From Natrinema pellirubrum DSM 15624 (GTDB lineage Archaea; Halobacteriota; Halobacteria; Halobacteriales; Natrialbaceae), in contig NC_019962.1 in NCBI RefSeq assembly GCF_000230735.2, forward strand, positions 3,472,001 through 3,536,000: a DNA stretch of 64,000 bases. Direction: 5' to 3'. The notes beneath the pieces are model-generated. The model saw only the letters and a list, made by a program, of their open reading frames with translations. It was not told the origin of the DNA and made no database searches. How positions within the stretch are numbered: the first letter of the stretch is position 1; each line of letters begins with the position of its first letter. Positions 35,498 to 45,182 of the stretch are shown here, in pieces. A program made the translations under genes and the position numbers.

Positions 35498-36121
35498 ATG
35501 TCCCAGCCGGACGAGTCGCTCGAGGGCACGACCATCGATGACGTTTACGAGCAACTCGAGACGCTCGAGGAGACGGTCGACACGGCCGATGAGCGGACGG
35601 AGGTACGGCGGACGATGCGCCTGCTCGGCCGACTCTCGCACAACGCGGCGGTCGGCAAGGCCATCACCAAGTTTACTCGGAAGGACAAGGCCGAGGCGTT
35701 CGTCGGCAGCGTCGTTATCGGGCTCCCGATGCTGGTCGAGGACGGCGTCTTCAGTATCGGCGCGTTCCTCGCGACCCATCCGGCACTGCTGGTGGCGAAC
35801 CTCCTGTTTACCGTGGGGCTCGTCGTCGGCATCCTCTACGTCGCCGATTTCAGGGAGGTTCAGATCCACGACCCCTACTTCGGCGCCGTCCCGCGTCGCC
35901 CGGTCTGGGTACTGCTCATCGCGTTCTCGACCGCGGCCGGGCTCATGACGTTGTGGGGGCGGGTCGCGTGGGACGAGCCGTGGGTGAACTGCTGTCAGGT
36001 GTCAGTCGTCTTCACCGCGATGGCGCTTGGCGGCTCGTTGGGCGACATCCTCCCCGGCGAAGCCGAGCATCGGCCGATAGACGCCCCCGACCGTCGCGGG
36101 GACGATCGCGACGACGCGTAA
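35498..36121 (+). CDS. DUF2391-like integral membrane protein
   Basis: 207 residues. An N-terminal coiled-coil-like region (DDVYEQLETLEETVDTADERTEV) precedes four to five membrane segments (VVIGLPMLVEDGVFSIGAFL, LLVANLLFTVGLVVGILYV, VWVLLIAFSTAAGLMTLWG, CCQVSVVFTAMALGGSLGD). This matches the DUF2391 family to my recollection; function unknown. GGATTTATCC about 25-30 nt upstream of the ATG is the TATA box. Confidence 0.75.
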   Translation: MSQPDESLEGTTIDDVYEQLETLEETVDTADERTEVRRTMRLLGRLSHNAAVGKAITKFTRKDKAEAFVGSVVIGLPMLVEDGVFSIGAFLATHPALLVANLLFTVGLVVGILYVADFREVQIHDPYFGAVPRRPVWVLLIAFSTAAGLMTLWGRVAWDEPWVNCCQVSVVFTAMALGGSLGDILPGEAEHRPIDAPDRRGDDRDDA

Positions 36122-36172
36122 GACAGTCAGCGCGAACGCAACGTTTTTCCGAATCACGGCGAAGCCGGCCGC

Positions 36173-36586
36173 ATGGTCAGTACGTCGATCCTGTTCGCAC
36201 TGGGTGCGTTGCTCCTCTATGGCGGCTGGGCGGTGGCCGGCGGCGTCGCGACCCGCTCGCTCTCGCCGGTCAACGCCGTGTTCCTCTCCTACGTCGCAAG
36301 TCTCGTCATCGCCGGCGGCTACGTCCTCTCGCTTCGCCGTCCCGTCTCCGGCACCCGCGTCGACGTCGCCGCCGCCCTCGTCTCCGGCGCGTTCCTCGCG
36401 GCCGCCTCCATCTGCTTCTACGCCGGCCTCGCCCGGGGCAACATGGCGATCGTCTCCGCGATCGCGGCGCTCTACTTCGTGATCCCGGCCGTCGTCGGCG
36501 TCTTCTACTTCGGGGCACAGCTCAGCGCGACGAACGTCGCCGGGCTGGTCCTCGCGGTCGTCGCCGTCGGCCTCGTCGCGACCTGA
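36173..36586 (+). CDS. EamA-family transporter, single-domain
   Basis: 137 residues with five hydrophobic segments and the EamA core (LSPVNAVFLSYVASLVIAGG, AAASICFYAGLARGNMAIVSAIAALY). Typical DMT exporters carry two such halves (about 290 residues), so this one must act as a dimer or with another half. Substrate unknown. Confidence 0.85.
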   Translation: MVSTSILFALGALLLYGGWAVAGGVATRSLSPVNAVFLSYVASLVIAGGYVLSLRRPVSGTRVDVAAALVSGAFLAAASICFYAGLARGNMAIVSAIAALYFVIPAVVGVFYFGAQLSATNVAGLVLAVVAVGLVAT

Positions 36587-36616
36587 TCAGTCAGTCCGTC
36601 CGCGAGAAGCCGCGTG

Positions 36617-38500
36617 TTAGACCGGTTTGCCACACTGGTTGATCGCCTCCTGAACGGCCTCCGTGCGGCCGATGAGTGTGATGTGATCCCCCGCCTGCAG
36701 TTCGACGTCGGGGGTCGGCACTTCGCTGGCCCCGTTCCGGCTCACGAGCGCGATGAGAACGCCGTTCGGGAGTTCGCCCCCGACGTCGACGATCCGCTGC
36801 CCGACGAGATCCTCGTCGGTGATCTCGATCTCCTGTACGTCGCCGGAGCGACCGAGTTCGGACATCCAGTCCGAGAGCGCGGGCCGCTCGATCCGGTTGT
36901 CGATCGCCCACGCGGTCGACTCGGCCGCCGAGATCGTCTGGACGCCGAGGTCCTCGAACGCCGACGCGTTCGACGGGTTGTTCGCCCGAGCGATCACGTT
37001 CTCGACGTCGAAGTTCGATTTCGCGAGCTGGGCCACGAGGAGGTTCACGTCGTCGTCGCCGGACGCCGCGACGACGGTCTTGGCGTTCTCCACGCCCGCC
37101 TCACGTAACACCTCGGTGTCGGTGCCGTCGCCTTCGCGGGCGGTGAACCCGTCGTTGCGAAGCTCCTCGAGGACCGTCTTGTCCGCCTCGATCAGGACCA
37201 CGTTTTCGCCGCGCGCTTCGAGTCGTTCTGCCAGCGAGCGACCGACGCGGCCGCCGCCGATGATGAGTACACGCATGGGTATCACGTCGAGTGTCTCCGC
37301 GATCTGCCGGGCCAGGCCGCCCTCGAGGACGACCGTCACGAGGATGACGAGAAAGACCGTCCCGACGAGCAGGTCCGCACCGGCCGGGTTCGTCGGCGCT
37401 GCGTCGGTCTGGAGTCGGATCGCAAACAGCGTCGCGACCGAAGCCGGGATGATCCCCCGCGGCCCGACGGCGCTCATAAAGAGCCGCTCTCTGAACGTAA
37501 ACCGGCCGCCCCGCGTCGAGAGAAAGACCAGAAACGGCCGCAAGACGAGCATGACGGCCACCACGACCGCCACGCCGCCGAGCCCGAGCGCGAACAGCTG
37601 GTCGAACTCGAGCAATGCCGCGAGGGTGATAAAGACGAAGGAGAGAACGAGCAGGGTGATATCGCCCTTGAACGCCTCGATCTCCTCCTCGTAGGGGAGG
37701 TTGGCGTTGCCCAGGATCAGGCCGGCCGTCGCCGCGGCCGCGACGCCCGCCTCGGCGAAAACGTAATCGGCCGTCCCGAAGGCGACGATCGCCCCCGCTA
37801 ACGTCAGCAATCGTGCGTTCCGCGGCGCATCGTCGGGCGAAATGTCGACGTACTGCAACACCGCCCAGACGACCGCGGCGACGACGACGCCGACGAGCAG
37901 GCCCGTTCCGAGCCGCTCGGCGAACAGTTGCAGGTAGACGTCCGCGTGGATCTCCCTGACGGTCATCGACTTGAACAGCACGACCGCGAGGATCGCCGCC
38001 GTCACGTCGTTGACGATCCCCTCCGTCTCGAGGGTCGCTGCGACCCGGTCGCGGACGGGGACGACCTTCAGGATCGGCGTGATGACCGTCGGTCCCGTCG
38101 CGACCAGGAGTGCGCCGATCAACAGTGCGATATCCCAGTTCGCCCCGAGGAAAAAGCGGACTGCGCCGGCGGTTCCCAGAAAGGCGATCGCCGCACCGAC
38201 CGTCGTCAATCGGATCACGGCTGCCGGCGCTTCCCGTATCTTCTCGGCCTTGAGGTGGAACGCGCCCTCGAAGACGATGATGGCGACCGAGAGCCCGACG
38301 ATCGTCGAGAGCCCGCTCTCGCCGAAGGAGTCGATGGTCAATACGCCGAGCCCCTCCGGACCGATCGCGACCCCCGCAGTGATGAGAAAGAGAACACTCG
38401 GCACCCGAAACCGTGCCGACAACAACTGTGAGAGGACGCCGAGTCCGACGATCATGGCGACCAGTATCAGGAGGTCGCCACTTGCCTCTGCACCCGTCAT
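36617..38500 (-). CDS. Cation:proton antiporter with TrkA-N/TrkA-C domains
   Basis: 627 residues from ATG 38500 (MTGAEASGDLL). The first 400 residues are a CPA-type Na+(K+)/H+ antiporter with TGPTVITPIL (unwound TP helix) and ETEGIVNDVTAAI (Asn-Asp pair, as in electroneutral exchangers). A RCK/TrkA-N domain begins at about residue 409 (MRVLIIGGGRVGRSLAERL) and binds a nucleotide, followed by TrkA-C. It exchanges cations for H+ across the membrane, gated by NAD(H) or nucleotide. The basic upstream extension of the frame is excluded. Confidence 0.9.
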   Translation of the reverse strand: MTGAEASGDLLILVAMIVGLGVLSQLLSARFRVPSVLFLITAGVAIGPEGLGVLTIDSFGESGLSTIVGLSVAIIVFEGAFHLKAEKIREAPAAVIRLTTVGAAIAFLGTAGAVRFFLGANWDIALLIGALLVATGPTVITPILKVVPVRDRVAATLETEGIVNDVTAAILAVVLFKSMTVREIHADVYLQLFAERLGTGLLVGVVVAAVVWAVLQYVDISPDDAPRNARLLTLAGAIVAFGTADYVFAEAGVAAAATAGLILGNANLPYEEEIEAFKGDITLLVLSFVFITLAALLEFDQLFALGLGGVAVVVAVMLVLRPFLVFLSTRGGRFTFRERLFMSAVGPRGIIPASVATLFAIRLQTDAAPTNPAGADLLVGTVFLVILVTVVLEGGLARQIAETLDVIPMRVLIIGGGRVGRSLAERLEARGENVVLIEADKTVLEELRNDGFTAREGDGTDTEVLREAGVENAKTVVAASGDDDVNLLVAQLAKSNFDVENVIARANNPSNASAFEDLGVQTISAAESTAWAIDNRIERPALSDWMSELGRSGDVQEIEITDEDLVGQRIVDVGGELPNGVLIALVSRNGASEVPTPDVELQAGDHITLIGRTEAVQEAINQCGKPV

Positions 38501-38687
38501 TGTCGGACCCGACACGCCATACCCGCTCGCCGTCCCGGTGCGACTCGTCCGACCATTCGGTTCGAAGGAATCAGTCCATGCGGTTAACTCCTGTGAGAAA
38601 TCCGTACGACTGGCCGAGGGTAACTGCTGCCGCGTCGATCGCGGCCGCGCGGGATCGAACGCGTCGGCCGTCGGCAAGCCGGACCGA

Positions 38688-40646
38688 TCAGGCGTCCTCG
38701 TAGATCCGGTCGACCCGATCCTCGAACCGCTCGAGGATGACCCGTCGCTTCTTTTTCATCGTCGGGGTGAGCATGTCGTTTTCCTCGGTGAACTCCTGGG
38801 GCACGAGTTCGAACTGCTTGATCGTCTCGTGTTTCTCGAAGTTCTCGTTGACGCGATCGACCTCTTCCTGGATGTGATCGCGGACGCGGTCGTCGTCACA
38901 CATCGCCTGCGGGTCGTCGGGTAGGTCGATCCCCTCCGCGTCGGCCCACTCGCGGACGTGGTTCGTGTTCGGGACCAGCAGGGCACCGATGAACTTCTCG
39001 CCGTCGCCGACGACCATCGCCTGCTCGACGACCTCGCTGGCCGCGAAGGCGTCCTCGAGCGGGCCGGGGGCGACGTTTTTCCCCGTCGAAAGGACGATGA
39101 TCTGTTTGACGCGATCGCGGAACTCGAGGTAGCCGTCGGGGCGGACGTGAATGATGTCGCCAGTGCGGAACCAGCGCGTGCCGTCGTCGTCCTCGGTGAA
39201 CGCGCCCTCGGTCGCACCGGGCTTGTTCCAGTAGCCCTGCGTGACGTTGGGGCCGTTGACGAGGAGTTCGCCGACCTCGCCGGCGTCGTCCGCGAAGGCG
39301 TCCTGATCGGCGATGGCTTCGTCGACTTTTACCTCGACGTTGGACAGCGTCGGCCCGATGGTCCCGATCTTCGCGCCCTCGGGCGGGTTCGTCGCGACGA
39401 TGGGCGAGGTCTCGGTCAGCCCGTACCCCTCGAAGATCGGCAGCCCCATCGCGTGATAGAGCCGACACAGCTCCGGCGAGAGGCTCCCGCCGCCGCTGAT
39501 CAGGATCTCGATGTTGCCGCCGAGCGCTTCCCGAACCGTCGAGAAGACGAGTTTGTCGGCCAGGGCTTGCTTGGCCTTCAGGATCGGCCCCGGCGACGCC
39601 GCCTGCTGGTACGCGACGCCGACGTCGGTCGCCCACTCGAAGATCCGCCGGGAGACGCTCGAGCCGCTGGCCTCCTCGCGGATGCCGTCGTAGATCTTCT
39701 CGTAGACGCGGGGAACGCTCGTGGCCGTCGTCGGTTGTACGGTGCTGAAGTCCTCCTGGAGCGTGTCCGGGCTCTCCGCGTAGGCGATACAGGTGCCGCC
39801 GGCAAACAGGGCGAAGTGGCCTGCAGTCCGCTCGAAGACGTGGGCCAAGGGCAGATACGACATCGCTACCGACTCCTCGTCGAGGACGGGGACGTCGTCG
39901 TCCTTGTCCGGCCGCGGACCGAACCGCTTCCGGGAGCCGTTGACGTTCGATCGGAAGTTCCAGTGGGTCAGCTGGACGCCCTTTGGCTTGCCCGTCGTCC
40001 CGCTTGTGTAGATCAGGCTCGCCAGATCGTCGAGATCGATCCCATCGATGCGCACCTGGTAGGTCTCGAGGTCGAAGGCGTCCTCGCCGCGGTCGTAGAC
40101 GTCACCCAACGTCAACACGTCGTCGCGATCATCGTAGCCGTCGACCTCGTCGATGGTGACGATGAACTCGAGATCGAGTTCGTCCTCGACCGCGAGGACG
40201 TTCTCGAGCAGGTCCGCGTTCTCGACGACGACGCCGTCGGCGTCGGGGTCGTCGAGCAGGTACGCGACCTGGTCGGGCGAGGAACTCGTATAGACCGTCG
40301 TGACGGCCGCGCCGGCCGACAGCAGGGCGAAGTCCGACTGGGCCCACTCCATGCGCGTGTTCGAGAAGATGCCGATCCGATCGCCCGCGTCGACCCCCAG
40401 TTCGCGAAAACCGGCCGAGAGGTTGCGAACGATGTCGCGCATCTCGGCATAGGAGAGGGTCCGGAACTCGCCGGGCGTCGCGGCGGGGACGACGTCGTCC
40501 GTCAGCGACCGATCGTAGATACCGCCCTTGTACTGTTGGGCTGGACGGTTCGTGTACCGCTCGGCCGCGTCCTCGAACATGCGTGCGAGATTCGTCTCGC
40601 CGATGACCTCGTCCTCGTACTCTCGTTCCGCGTCCCGCCAGTTCAT
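38688..40646 (-). CDS. Long-chain acyl-CoA synthetase (FadD15-like)
   Basis: 652 residues, longer than the ligase at 2492 as expected for the long-chain type. AMP motif YTSGTTGKPKGVQLTHWNF, GYGLTETSPIV, TRWFRTGDIIHVRPDGYLEFRDR and a late Lys-rich TPTMKKKRRVILERF. It activates fatty acids to acyl-CoA. A TATA box (CGATAAAACG, minus-strand CGTTTTATCG, 40671-40680) and a perfect palindrome directly beyond it control a leaderless start at 40646. Confidence 0.92.
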   Translation of the reverse strand: MNWRDAEREYEDEVIGETNLARMFEDAAERYTNRPAQQYKGGIYDRSLTDDVVPAATPGEFRTLSYAEMRDIVRNLSAGFRELGVDAGDRIGIFSNTRMEWAQSDFALLSAGAAVTTVYTSSSPDQVAYLLDDPDADGVVVENADLLENVLAVEDELDLEFIVTIDEVDGYDDRDDVLTLGDVYDRGEDAFDLETYQVRIDGIDLDDLASLIYTSGTTGKPKGVQLTHWNFRSNVNGSRKRFGPRPDKDDDVPVLDEESVAMSYLPLAHVFERTAGHFALFAGGTCIAYAESPDTLQEDFSTVQPTTATSVPRVYEKIYDGIREEASGSSVSRRIFEWATDVGVAYQQAASPGPILKAKQALADKLVFSTVREALGGNIEILISGGGSLSPELCRLYHAMGLPIFEGYGLTETSPIVATNPPEGAKIGTIGPTLSNVEVKVDEAIADQDAFADDAGEVGELLVNGPNVTQGYWNKPGATEGAFTEDDDGTRWFRTGDIIHVRPDGYLEFRDRVKQIIVLSTGKNVAPGPLEDAFAASEVVEQAMVVGDGEKFIGALLVPNTNHVREWADAEGIDLPDDPQAMCDDDRVRDHIQEEVDRVNENFEKHETIKQFELVPQEFTEENDMLTPTMKKKRRVILERFEDRVDRIYEDA

Positions 40647-40670
40647 ATGTGTGTGAGAGTTGCTCCCGTG

Positions 40671-40680
40671 CGATAAAACG
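40671..40680 (-). promoter_or_regulatory. TATA box of the long-chain acyl-CoA synthetase gene
   Basis: CGTTTTATCG on the minus strand, about 25-33 nt upstream of the ATG at 40646. This is leaderless spacing. Confidence 0.6.
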
Positions 40681-40681
40681 T

Positions 40682-40699
40682 GATGAAACTTGTTTCATC
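40682..40699. promoter_or_regulatory. Perfect 8-bp-arm palindrome, fatty-acid operator candidate
   Basis: GATGAAAC-TT-GTTTCATC, starting 1 nt beyond the TATA box of the acyl-CoA synthetase gene, i.e. over the BRE. The TGAAAC...GTTTCA form is typical of TetR/FadR-like operators. A repressor bound here would block TFB. No such regulator is encoded nearby. Confidence 0.55.
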
Positions 40700-40849
40700 C
40701 ATCACTACGTTTATCGCTCGTCGCTGCCGTCCGGGAGAGAACCGGCGAGCGCCCTGAAACCGGACGCTCAACCCGAAAGGACTGGACGTTGGTTTCGAAA
40801 TCGGCTCCGAGCGATGGAACCGAGTCGCCATGGCGGCGACGCTGCCCGG

Positions 40850-41770
40850 TCACCCCCGGTGATCGAGATAGCCCAACACGCCACGCGTGTTCAGTTTCGC
40901 CTCCTCGCTGGCTTTCTCCCTGCCCCAGACGTCGGCCAGCTCGGCTTCCTCGGCGAAGTACTCGAGGACCGCCTCGTCGTCCGCAAGGTCCCGGCGTTTG
41001 TCGGCGACCCGGTCGACCCACTCCTCAAGGACGGTCGCGTATTCGTCGAGGGTCCGTTCAGCGTCGTCGCCGACGAATCGAGGGCCGAAATGCGGGTACA
41101 GGAGGACGACTGGGTCGAGGGATTGCAGCATTTCGACGTCCGCGAGACACTGCTCGAGGTCGAAGTTCGAGGGCGGCGAGGTCGGCCTGATCCGTTCGAC
41201 GTCGGGGACCCAGATGCCGGCGGCGTCGGCGACGAAGACCGCGTCGTTCGCGGAATCTTCGTAGACGACCTGATGGGGGGCGTGGCCGGGTGCCGCGTGG
41301 ACTCGCAGTTCGTGTGCCCCGAGATCGATATCATCGCCGTCCTCGATCGCGACGATCCGGTCCTCGGGGACGGGTTCGGGTTCGACGTAGTGGTCCCACT
41401 GGTCGCCGACGGCCGCCTTCGTCCCCGCGACCAGTCGGGAGGGGTCGGCGATGTGATCGGCCCCCAGCGAGGGGACGTAGACGTCGGCGTTCGGGCAGTC
41501 GGCGGCGAGAAAGCCGGCCCCGCCGGCGTGATCGAGGTGGACGTGTGTCAGCGCGATGACCGCGAGGTCCTCGCGGTCGATGCCGACCTCGGCGAGCGCC
41601 TCGCGAAGCAGGTCGTAGTTCGTACCGATGCCCGTGTCGACGACGGCCGGGCGGTCATCGTCGAGGATGTAAACGGCACCGTAGCCGCTGGTTTCGTACA
41701 TTCCCGTATCGAGGTAGTAGCAGTCCGAACAGTCGCCGGCGGTGACCTCGCGGACGTCTCCGATTGCCAT
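40850..41770 (-). CDS. MBL-fold metallohydrolase
   Basis: 306 residues. ALTHVHLDHAGGAGFL (HxHxDH), a GHAPHQ His, VFVADAAGI Asp and YPHFGPR late His complete the dinuclear site. YYLDTGMYETSGYGAVYILDD is typical of glyoxalase-II-like/lactonase members. Substrate unknown. Divergent from the sensor kinase gene. Confidence 0.88.
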   Translation of the reverse strand: MAIGDVREVTAGDCSDCYYLDTGMYETSGYGAVYILDDDRPAVVDTGIGTNYDLLREALAEVGIDREDLAVIALTHVHLDHAGGAGFLAADCPNADVYVPSLGADHIADPSRLVAGTKAAVGDQWDHYVEPEPVPEDRIVAIEDGDDIDLGAHELRVHAAPGHAPHQVVYEDSANDAVFVADAAGIWVPDVERIRPTSPPSNFDLEQCLADVEMLQSLDPVVLLYPHFGPRFVGDDAERTLDEYATVLEEWVDRVADKRRDLADDEAVLEYFAEEAELADVWGREKASEEAKLNTRGVLGYLDHRG

Positions 41771-41914
41771 ATCGAAACGCCGTCATGGGACCCGATAAAA
41801 GCTCGCGTCGCGGCGACCCCGGGCCGAGAGCCGGTACAGATTTCACACCTCGCTCTCATGGACAGTGTAAATGACCCGCATCGTCCGCGAATCGCCACCG
41901 TCATCGGAGCCGAT

Positions 41915-43075
41915 ATGAGCCACGATACGCCGGCTTCGAGCCAACTCGTCGGCACTCCGCTGTGGCTCGAGCGGTCGTCGCTGCCCTGGCTCGTCACCGC
42001 GTTCGGCGGGCTCTCGATCGCCGGCCTCGTCGGCTGGTGGCTCGCCTTCGCGGACACGATCGGGGCCACCGCCTACCTGACCACCCTGCTCTCGATCGGC
42101 GTCCCCGCCGTCGGACTGAGTTGGGGCGGCTACCGGCTCACGGAAAGCGACATCGATGAGAGCCGGTACGGCCGGGTATGCAAGTGGTGTTTCGGCGGCG
42201 CGGTCGCCTTTCTGGCGGTCAACATGCTGTCGATCGTCTTCTTTCCCGCCGATTCGGTGGCCGGCAACACCACCTGGGCTCACTTCGCCATCAACACGGG
42301 TGCTGTCGGCGGGTTCGCCGTCGGTTACGTCGAAGCGCGGGCCATCCAGAGGGAGGTCGAAGCGACGGCCGCCACGGTCCGTGCCCGGCAACTCGAGGAC
42401 GAACGGGAGCTGCTGGCGTACCTGAACGACCTGTTGCGACACGAGGTCCTCAACTCCTCGCAGATCATCGGGGGCCACGCGACGCTCCTGCAGGCGGAGT
42501 GTGACCGCGAGGCGGTCCGCGACCGCCTCGAGACGATCGAACGCGAGAGTGACAACCTCGTCGGCGTCATCGAGGACGTTCGGGCGATGCTGGACGCGAA
42601 TCGGGGGCCACAGAGCGAGAGTGCGGTCGATCTCGTCGCGGTACTCGAGTCCCAACTCCTCGAGTATCGCACCCGGTTCGACGACGTCGACATCGAGGCC
42701 GACCTCCCGGAAACTGCCCACGTCAGCGCTAACGAAGGCGTCAAGTGGATCTTCGCGAACCTCCTCGAGAACGCGATCGAACACAACGAGGGCGAGGCCC
42801 GCGTTCGGGTCACCGCCGAGCGGGGGCCGGAAACCGTCGTCGTCAGGGTCGCCGACAACGGCCCGGGAATTGCCGAGGCCGACAGGGAAACGCTGTTCGA
42901 ACGCAGATCGACCAACCACGGGCTCGGGCTCTACCTCTCGCGGATCCTCGCGAGCAGGTACGGCGGTGACGTCGAACTCGTCGAGACCGGCCCGAACGGC
43001 AGCGTCTTCGCGGTGACCTTACAGCGTGCGGCGTCCACCGACGCGGACGTCGATGCGGCCGAGCGTTCGCAGTGA
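41915..43075 (+). CDS. Membrane sensor histidine kinase
   Basis: 386 residues. Four N-terminal membrane segments (LPWLVTAFGGLSIAGLVGWWLAF, AYLTTLLSIGVPAVGLSWGGY, FGGAVAFLAVNMLSIVFF, FAINTGAVGGFAVGY) precede a HisKA-like helix with LLRHEVLNSSQIIGGHATLL (His in RHEVLN) and a HATPase (NLLENAIEHNEGEA, VADNGPGIAEADR, NHGLGLYLSRILA). It probably senses a membrane or internal signal; no receiver gene is adjacent. An alternative start is ATG 41858, 19 codons upstream. Confidence 0.88.
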   Translation: MSHDTPASSQLVGTPLWLERSSLPWLVTAFGGLSIAGLVGWWLAFADTIGATAYLTTLLSIGVPAVGLSWGGYRLTESDIDESRYGRVCKWCFGGAVAFLAVNMLSIVFFPADSVAGNTTWAHFAINTGAVGGFAVGYVEARAIQREVEATAATVRARQLEDERELLAYLNDLLRHEVLNSSQIIGGHATLLQAECDREAVRDRLETIERESDNLVGVIEDVRAMLDANRGPQSESAVDLVAVLESQLLEYRTRFDDVDIEADLPETAHVSANEGVKWIFANLLENAIEHNEGEARVRVTAERGPETVVVRVADNGPGIAEADRETLFERRSTNHGLGLYLSRILASRYGGDVELVETGPNGSVFAVTLQRAASTDADVDAAERSQ

Positions 43076-43087
43076 GGCGACTGCCCG

Positions 43088-43999
43088 TCACCGCTCGGCC
43101 GACTCCTTCCACTCGCCGATCCCCGATGGATCGAGGTGGACGTGTGCGTCACCGACGTCCTCGAGGCCCCGGAGGCGATCGACCAGCGCCGACTCGATGT
43201 CGTGAGCCTCGCGGAACGGCATGTCGCCGTCGACCTCGACGTGGACCTCGACCTCGAGGACGGTGCCGTCGTAGAAGACCGTCAGATCGTGGACGCCCTC
43301 GACGGCCGGGTGGCGACGGAGGGCGGCCGTGATCTCCCCCCGTTTCTCCGTGCCGGGCGCGGCACCGATCAGGTAGTCGACGTTCTCCTTGCCGATCTCG
43401 ACGCCCTGATAGACGACGAGCAGACTGACGAGACCGCCGGCGATCGGATCGAGCAGCGGGTAGTTCACCAGGACGCCGAGGACGCCGACGATGGCGGCGA
43501 TCGAGGTGTAGATATCGTTCAAACAGTCCTTCGCGAGCGCGGCGAGTGCGGTCGACTGGAGACGGTCGTTGATACGGACGGTGTAGCGATAGACCAGGTA
43601 CATATCGACGATCGAGAAGCCAAGCGCCGCGAGCAACAGGACGCTGAACTCGATATCGGGGCCCGCCACGAGTCCCTCGAGGGACCGGTAGAGCAGGTTC
43701 AGCCCGAGCAGTGCGATCATCGCCCCGACGAAAAGCGCCGTCAGCGGTTCGATCCGGTCGTGCCCGTGTGGATGCGTCGTATCGGGTTCGTCGAATGAAC
43801 TCCGCCCCCAGACGAGGACGACGACGCTGGCGACCAGATCCGCCAGCGAGTGGGCCGCGTCGGCGAGCAGGGCAACGCTGCCGAAGGCAAGTCCCGCGCT
43901 TCCCTCGGCGACGATCTTCACGACGTTACCGAGGACGTTCGCCCACGACGCTCTCGCGAACGCCGACCGACCACCGTCCGCGGGGACGTCTTCGGCCAT
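43088..43999 (-). CDS. Cation diffusion facilitator (CDF) metal exporter
   Basis: 303 residues from ATG 43999. Six membrane segments and a cytosolic C-terminal dimer domain (VEGVHDLTVFYDGTVLEVEVHVEVD). The transport site reads His-x3-Asp in TM2 (ADAAHSLADL) and Asp-x3-Asp in TM5 (AKDCLNDIYTS), a combination more like Fe/Zn- than pure Zn-type CDFs (inference). It expels divalent metal in exchange for H+. A TATA-like AGGTTAGAC on the minus strand about 25 nt upstream supports this start. It converges with the kinase gene, 12 nt apart. Confidence 0.9.
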   Translation of the reverse strand: MAEDVPADGGRSAFARASWANVLGNVVKIVAEGSAGLAFGSVALLADAAHSLADLVASVVVLVWGRSSFDEPDTTHPHGHDRIEPLTALFVGAMIALLGLNLLYRSLEGLVAGPDIEFSVLLLAALGFSIVDMYLVYRYTVRINDRLQSTALAALAKDCLNDIYTSIAAIVGVLGVLVNYPLLDPIAGGLVSLLVVYQGVEIGKENVDYLIGAAPGTEKRGEITAALRRHPAVEGVHDLTVFYDGTVLEVEVHVEVDGDMPFREAHDIESALVDRLRGLEDVGDAHVHLDPSGIGEWKESAER

Positions 44000-44208
44000 G
44001 GCTCGGTTTAGAGCGAGTCTAACCTTGGATCTTTCCCTCCTCGCTCGTCGCGGCGTGACGGTGTTCGCAACGTTCATTTCGCGCCTGGACGAACCGCGTC
44101 GTATCCGGGCGATGGGGCCCGCCTGACCCAACTGCCGACCGCCGTTCCGAAGCCGTGACGACCCACATCGCGGCGACGGTCGGCTGACGGTCCCTGCCAC
44201 CACCAGCC

Positions 44209-44616
44209 ATGGCAGACTCACATCCCCTCGTTCGACTCGAGACGGTCGCACTGATCGCGATCGGCGGGTTCGCCGGCTCGAACCTCCGGTTCTTCGCGAT
44301 GGGTGTGGTCCCGGATACGGCGTCGATCGTCCTCGTCAACGCGGTCGCCAGTGCCGTCCTCGCCGTCGTCGTCTACGAAGCCGAGGCCGCCGGCCGGCTG
44401 TCGTCGCGGGCGCGACTCCTCTTCACGACCGGGTTTCTCTCCTCGCTGTCGACCTACAGCACGTTCGCGCTGCAGGCCGCGCTCGCGTCGACGCCGCTTG
44501 CCCTGCTGGGCATCGTCGCCGCCAACTACGGGTTCGGACTGGCCGGGGTACTCGCGGGTCGTGCGCTCGCGCGTCGCCTCGGCGGTCCCCGACCCGCCGG
44601 TGGTGAGACGGCGTGA
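44209..44616 (+). CDS. crcB: FluC/CrcB fluoride channel subunit 1
   Basis: 135 residues, four membrane segments. Fluoride-channel family signatures are recognisable but degenerate: IGGFAGSNLRFF (usual GGxxGxxxRY) and GFLSSLSTYSTF (usual GFxGxxTTFSTF). It forms a dual-topology dimer, here most likely a heterodimer with the subunit encoded 4 nt overlapping downstream. Exports fluoride by passive flow. Confidence 0.88.
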   Translation: MADSHPLVRLETVALIAIGGFAGSNLRFFAMGVVPDTASIVLVNAVASAVLAVVVYEAEAAGRLSSRARLLFTTGFLSSLSTYSTFALQAALASTPLALLGIVAANYGFGLAGVLAGRALARRLGGPRPAGGETA

Positions 44617-45041
44617 GCCCGGCACTGCTGAGCGCCCCGCTGCTCGAGGCGCTCGCCAGCGCGACCGTCACCGTCGATCCCGAGCCGGCCCACGTCGTCG
44701 GCACCGGCGGCGCGATCGGGGCGGTCTGTCGCTACTGGGTCAGCCAGTGGGTCTCGAGTCGCCTCGAGAGCGAGCGGCTCCCGGTGGCGACGTTCGTCGT
44801 CAACGTTCTCGGGAGCTTTACCCTCGGGCTCGTCGTCTTCGCGGGCGCGAGCGAGTCGACGCTGCAACTCGTCGCGACCGGGATCTGCGGTTCGTTCACG
44901 ACGTTTTCCTCGTTTTCCGTCGAGACCGTCCGGCTGTACGAACGCGGCGACCGCGCCCTCGCGGTCGGCAACGCCGCGGCCGGTCTCGCCGGGTCGCTCG
45001 CCGCGATCGGCCTCGCGTGGGGACTCGTCGCCGCCCTCTGA
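44613..45041 (+). CDS. crcB: FluC/CrcB fluoride channel subunit 2
   Basis: 142 residues. The better conserved partner: GTGGAIGAVCRYWVS, VNVLGSFTLGLVVF (Asn/Gly pore motif) and GICGSFTTFSSFSVET (Phe-box and Na+ site region). GTG start overlaps the upstream stop by 4 nt (GTGA), giving tight coupling as expected for a heterodimeric channel. Confidence 0.92.
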   Translation: MSPALLSAPLLEALASATVTVDPEPAHVVGTGGAIGAVCRYWVSQWVSSRLESERLPVATFVVNVLGSFTLGLVVFAGASESTLQLVATGICGSFTTFSSFSVETVRLYERGDRALAVGNAAAGLAGSLAAIGLAWGLVAAL

Positions 45042-45182
45042 GGTCCAGCTCGGGACAGCACGCCGGCCCGGTCGAAACACGTTGGCGATCCCTCAGGTGC
45101 GGTACCTATCCCCATGGTTTCGCGCGATCCGCTCGGGTTCGACCCGTGGTAGGTATATGTCCGGCCTGCGTTAGACGACGCT

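Noticed and set aside
40649-41914. Upstream extension of the sensor-kinase frame by 422 codons
   Set aside because: It runs antisense to the MBL hydrolase gene, with shadow-type composition; the kinase membrane domain starts only after 41915.
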